From Verrucomicrobiia bacterium (GTDB lineage: Bacteria; Verrucomicrobiota; Verrucomicrobiia; Palsa-1439), in the NCBI GenBank assembly GCA_035577545.1, contig DATLVI010000015.1, positions 57,427 through 121,426 on the forward strand: 64,000 bases of DNA. Direction: 5' to 3'. The position numbers were made by a program, and so were the translations under genes. Positions 62,915-64,000 of this stretch are shown here, piece by piece. Positions within the stretch are counted from its first letter, which is position 1. Every line of letters starts with the position of its first letter. The notes below the pieces were generated by a model, which saw only the letters and a list, made by a program, of their open reading frames with translations, was not told where the DNA came from and made no database searches.

Positions 62915-63088
62915 ATGAAGAGAACTCTCCGAAAAATGTATCGCGGGCTGAAGTCGCGGAAGGGCCAAAGCTTGGTCGAATACGCGCTTATCTTGGCTCT
63001 CATCGCCGTCGTGGCGATTTTGGTGCTGAAGGGCCTCGGCAATAAGGTCAATAACACCTTGTCGTCAGTGAATGCGAACTTGCCGTAA
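62915..63088 (+). CDS. flp: Flp/Fap type IVb pilin
   Basis: 57 residues from ATG 62915, with AAGGAGGTGA ending 5 nt before it. Prepilin form: basic leader MKRTLRKMYRGLKSRKG, cut after Gly17, then QSLVEYALILALIAVVAILV with Glu at position +5 of the mature part, as all type IVb pilins need, and a short tail GNKVNNTLSSVNANLP. It is the major fibre subunit of the Tad pilus (adhesion, biofilm). An in-frame ATG at 62897 lacks a comparable ribosome site. The cpaB gene follows 500 nt later. Confidence 0.93.
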   Translation: MKRTLRKMYRGLKSRKGQSLVEYALILALIAVVAILVLKGLGNKVNNTLSSVNANLP

Positions 63089-63118
63089 GTAGGCAAAGTA
63101 TCAAAACCATGTTCAGAC

Positions 63119-63151
63119 GGGGATGAAGCAGGCCAAGGCCTCTTCATCCCC
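63119..63151 (+). terminator. Strong hairpin after flp (terminator or RNA-stabilising element)
   Basis: GGGGATGAAG (63119-63128) pairs perfectly with CTTCATCCCC (63142-63151), and inside them GGCC AA GGCC adds four more pairs, so the stem is about 14 bp. The T-run after it is weak (only TTT at 63158-63160). Hairpins like this after a major pilin gene often end most transcripts while letting some pass into the assembly genes, and protect the pilin mRNA. Confidence 0.65.
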
Positions 63152-63590
63152 TACGACTTTACGGCCCGACTCTTCGGGTCTCAGTATGGATGCCGGGAAA
63201 GCCTCGGCATAGGCGCGCCCTGCGGTAGGGTGCTATTGGATGGAAGTGAACAAAGCGTGCCGGGAAGCGTGATGCAGGAAACAATCCAAAATCGCAAGTT
63301 GTTGAGTTGGCGTCTGTGCTCCCAATTTCTGCGCGGATCCCTTTTGTGATCTATCAGTACGCATTCATCCTTGTGGGTTGGGTTATCCTCCGGAGTGCGT
63401 TTGCGGTCCTTACCCAGGGAACCCACCGCATGCTGTGGGTCGCAGGCTCGCGCAACAGGCCCCGTGCCGCCACGCCCTTGGCTGGCCTCTCCCGTTGCCT
63501 GTTTTTTCTCAATTTTGATGTTGCAATTATTTGCAACAGGGCACAGCATCTGCTTGCCTTAGCACGCAAAGTCGAACAAGGAGGACTCAA
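63152..63590. other. Untranslated stretch between flp and cpaB
   Basis: About 440 nt with no convincing gene. Several small GC stems are visible: CCCGA CTCT TCGGG near 63165-63178, and AACAGGC (63454-63460) with GCCTGTT (63497-63503) before a TTTTTT run at 63502-63507. The last one could be a second weak terminator in the cpaB leader. The 150-codon open frame here (63307-63759) overlaps cpaB and lacks family features. I do not recognise a known RNA. Confidence 0.5.
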
Positions 63591-64000
63591 ATGGCTAAGA
63601 GATCTGGCGCAGGCGGGATCATTTTTATTGCCGTCGTTTTGGCAATGGTCGCCGTTTATTTTATTTGGAATATGCAACGGCAGCAGGAGTTGCAGTCCGC
63701 GAAGTATTATACTGAAGTGGTTACCGCGCTGCAGGATATTCCGGCGCGCACCAAACTAACCCGCGACATGGTTACATCGACCAGTTACCCGAAGAACCTT
63801 GTCATCGACGGTGCCATCCGGAATCCCAAGGAAGTGGACGGACACACCACGGTGGTGAGGATCAAGGCCAAGGAACAAATTCGTGCGTCCGACCTCCTGG
63901 GTGAGGGACAGACTCCGGGGCTGGCGTTTGAAATTCCACCGGGCATGCGCGCCATCGCCATCGGTGCCGGCGAAGTCATGGCTGCTGGTAGCTCCGTTAA
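63591..64000 (+). CDS. cpaB: Tad pilus assembly protein CpaB (SAF domain), partial
   Basis: Starts at ATG 63591 after AAGGAGGA; 136 codons before the window ends, no stop. One N-terminal membrane helix (about 7-27: AGGIIFIAVVLAMVAVYFIW), then the periplasmic SAF domain: VVTALQDIPARTKLTRDMV, AIRNPKEVDGHTTVVRIKAKEQI, GLAFEIPPGMRAIAIGAGE. CpaB/RcpC is the inner-membrane and periplasmic partner of the CpaC secretin in Tad systems. Later tad genes (cpaC, cpaE, cpaF, tadBC) should follow outside the window. Confidence 0.92.
   Translation, partial: MAKRSGAGGIIFIAVVLAMVAVYFIWNMQRQQELQSAKYYTEVVTALQDIPARTKLTRDMVTSTSYPKNLVIDGAIRNPKEVDGHTTVVRIKAKEQIRASDLLGEGQTPGLAFEIPPGMRAIAIGAGEVMAAGSSV

Noticed and set aside
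63152..63590. Possible c-di-GMP (GEMM) riboswitch in the cpaB leader
   Set aside because: GC stems are present, but the conserved GEMM bases could not be found.
63307..63759. 150-codon frame between flp and cpaB
   Set aside because: It overlaps cpaB in another frame, lacks a ribosome site, and its hydrophobic pieces do not fit a prepilin peptidase or Tad protein.
1..64000. CRISPR arrays, insertion sequences, prophage or integrase genes
   Set aside because: No regularly spaced direct repeats and no transposase, recombinase or phage structural motifs were seen. The only dispersed repeats are the small palindromic elements listed.

Overview
The window looks like a piece of a GC-rich bacterial chromosome, most likely from Verrucomicrobiota or a close PVC relative. 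The reasons are family knowledge, not a database search: a secreted repeat protein ending in a calcium-loop segment (DGDGLSNLQEYLAGTDP), FHA/Ser-Thr-kinase signalling, strongly palindromic dispersed intergenic repeats, large sets of GT-C membrane proteins and a Tad (Flp) pilus locus. There are no transposases, integrases, phage genes or CRISPR arrays. Genes are tightly packed, with many 1-8 nt start/stop overlaps.

Layout. 1-5337: end of a CvpA-like gene; a minus-strand run hpf, HAD hydrolase, folB, coiled-coil protein; and cytochrome bd oxidase (cydAB). 5338-11638: intergenic hairpin repeat, sppA, a coupled ackA-phosphoketolase pair, tRNA-Arg(CCT). 11686-19996: minus-strand FHA / kinase-ATPase-TPR / FHA genes, then a secreted beta-repeat protein and a truncated relative of its N-terminus. 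20135-22526: thioredoxin-like protein, SDR, lipoprotein.

22514-33685 is the most interesting biosynthetic region. It holds hpnK-, hpnA- and hpnI-like sugar genes, then in one tight plus-strand run a ketosynthase fused to a catalytically dead second ketosynthase, an ACP, a halogenase-like flavoprotein, an LpxL-type acyltransferase, a LolA-like carrier and a FabZ-like dehydratase. An AMP-dependent ligase and a CPA2 antiporter lie on the opposite strand, in a row with a HydE-like radical SAM enzyme. The gene set resembles aryl-polyene/dialkylresorcinol clusters, but the fused KS pair and the sugar genes are unusual.

34758-44984: isoprenylcysteine-methyltransferase-like protein, stand-alone receiver, Tyr-rich exported protein, an ECF sigma / anti-sigma / lipoprotein operon, a GNAT enzyme, a glycogen-debranching-type enzyme, a cyclase-family hydrolase and fabI.

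45018-64000: a sigma54 activator whose receiver has Glu at the phosphorylation site, with a sigma54-like promoter and repeated ACATGT boxes upstream. Next come four tandem GT-C-like paralogues (minus strand), two GT87-like proteins, an LTA-synthase/sulfatase-like protein and three further tandem GT-C-like paralogues (plus strand). The Tad pilus genes flp and cpaB follow. Ten membrane glycosyltransferase-like proteins beside a pilus locus suggest a surface-glycan or pilus-decorating system, but that role is inference.
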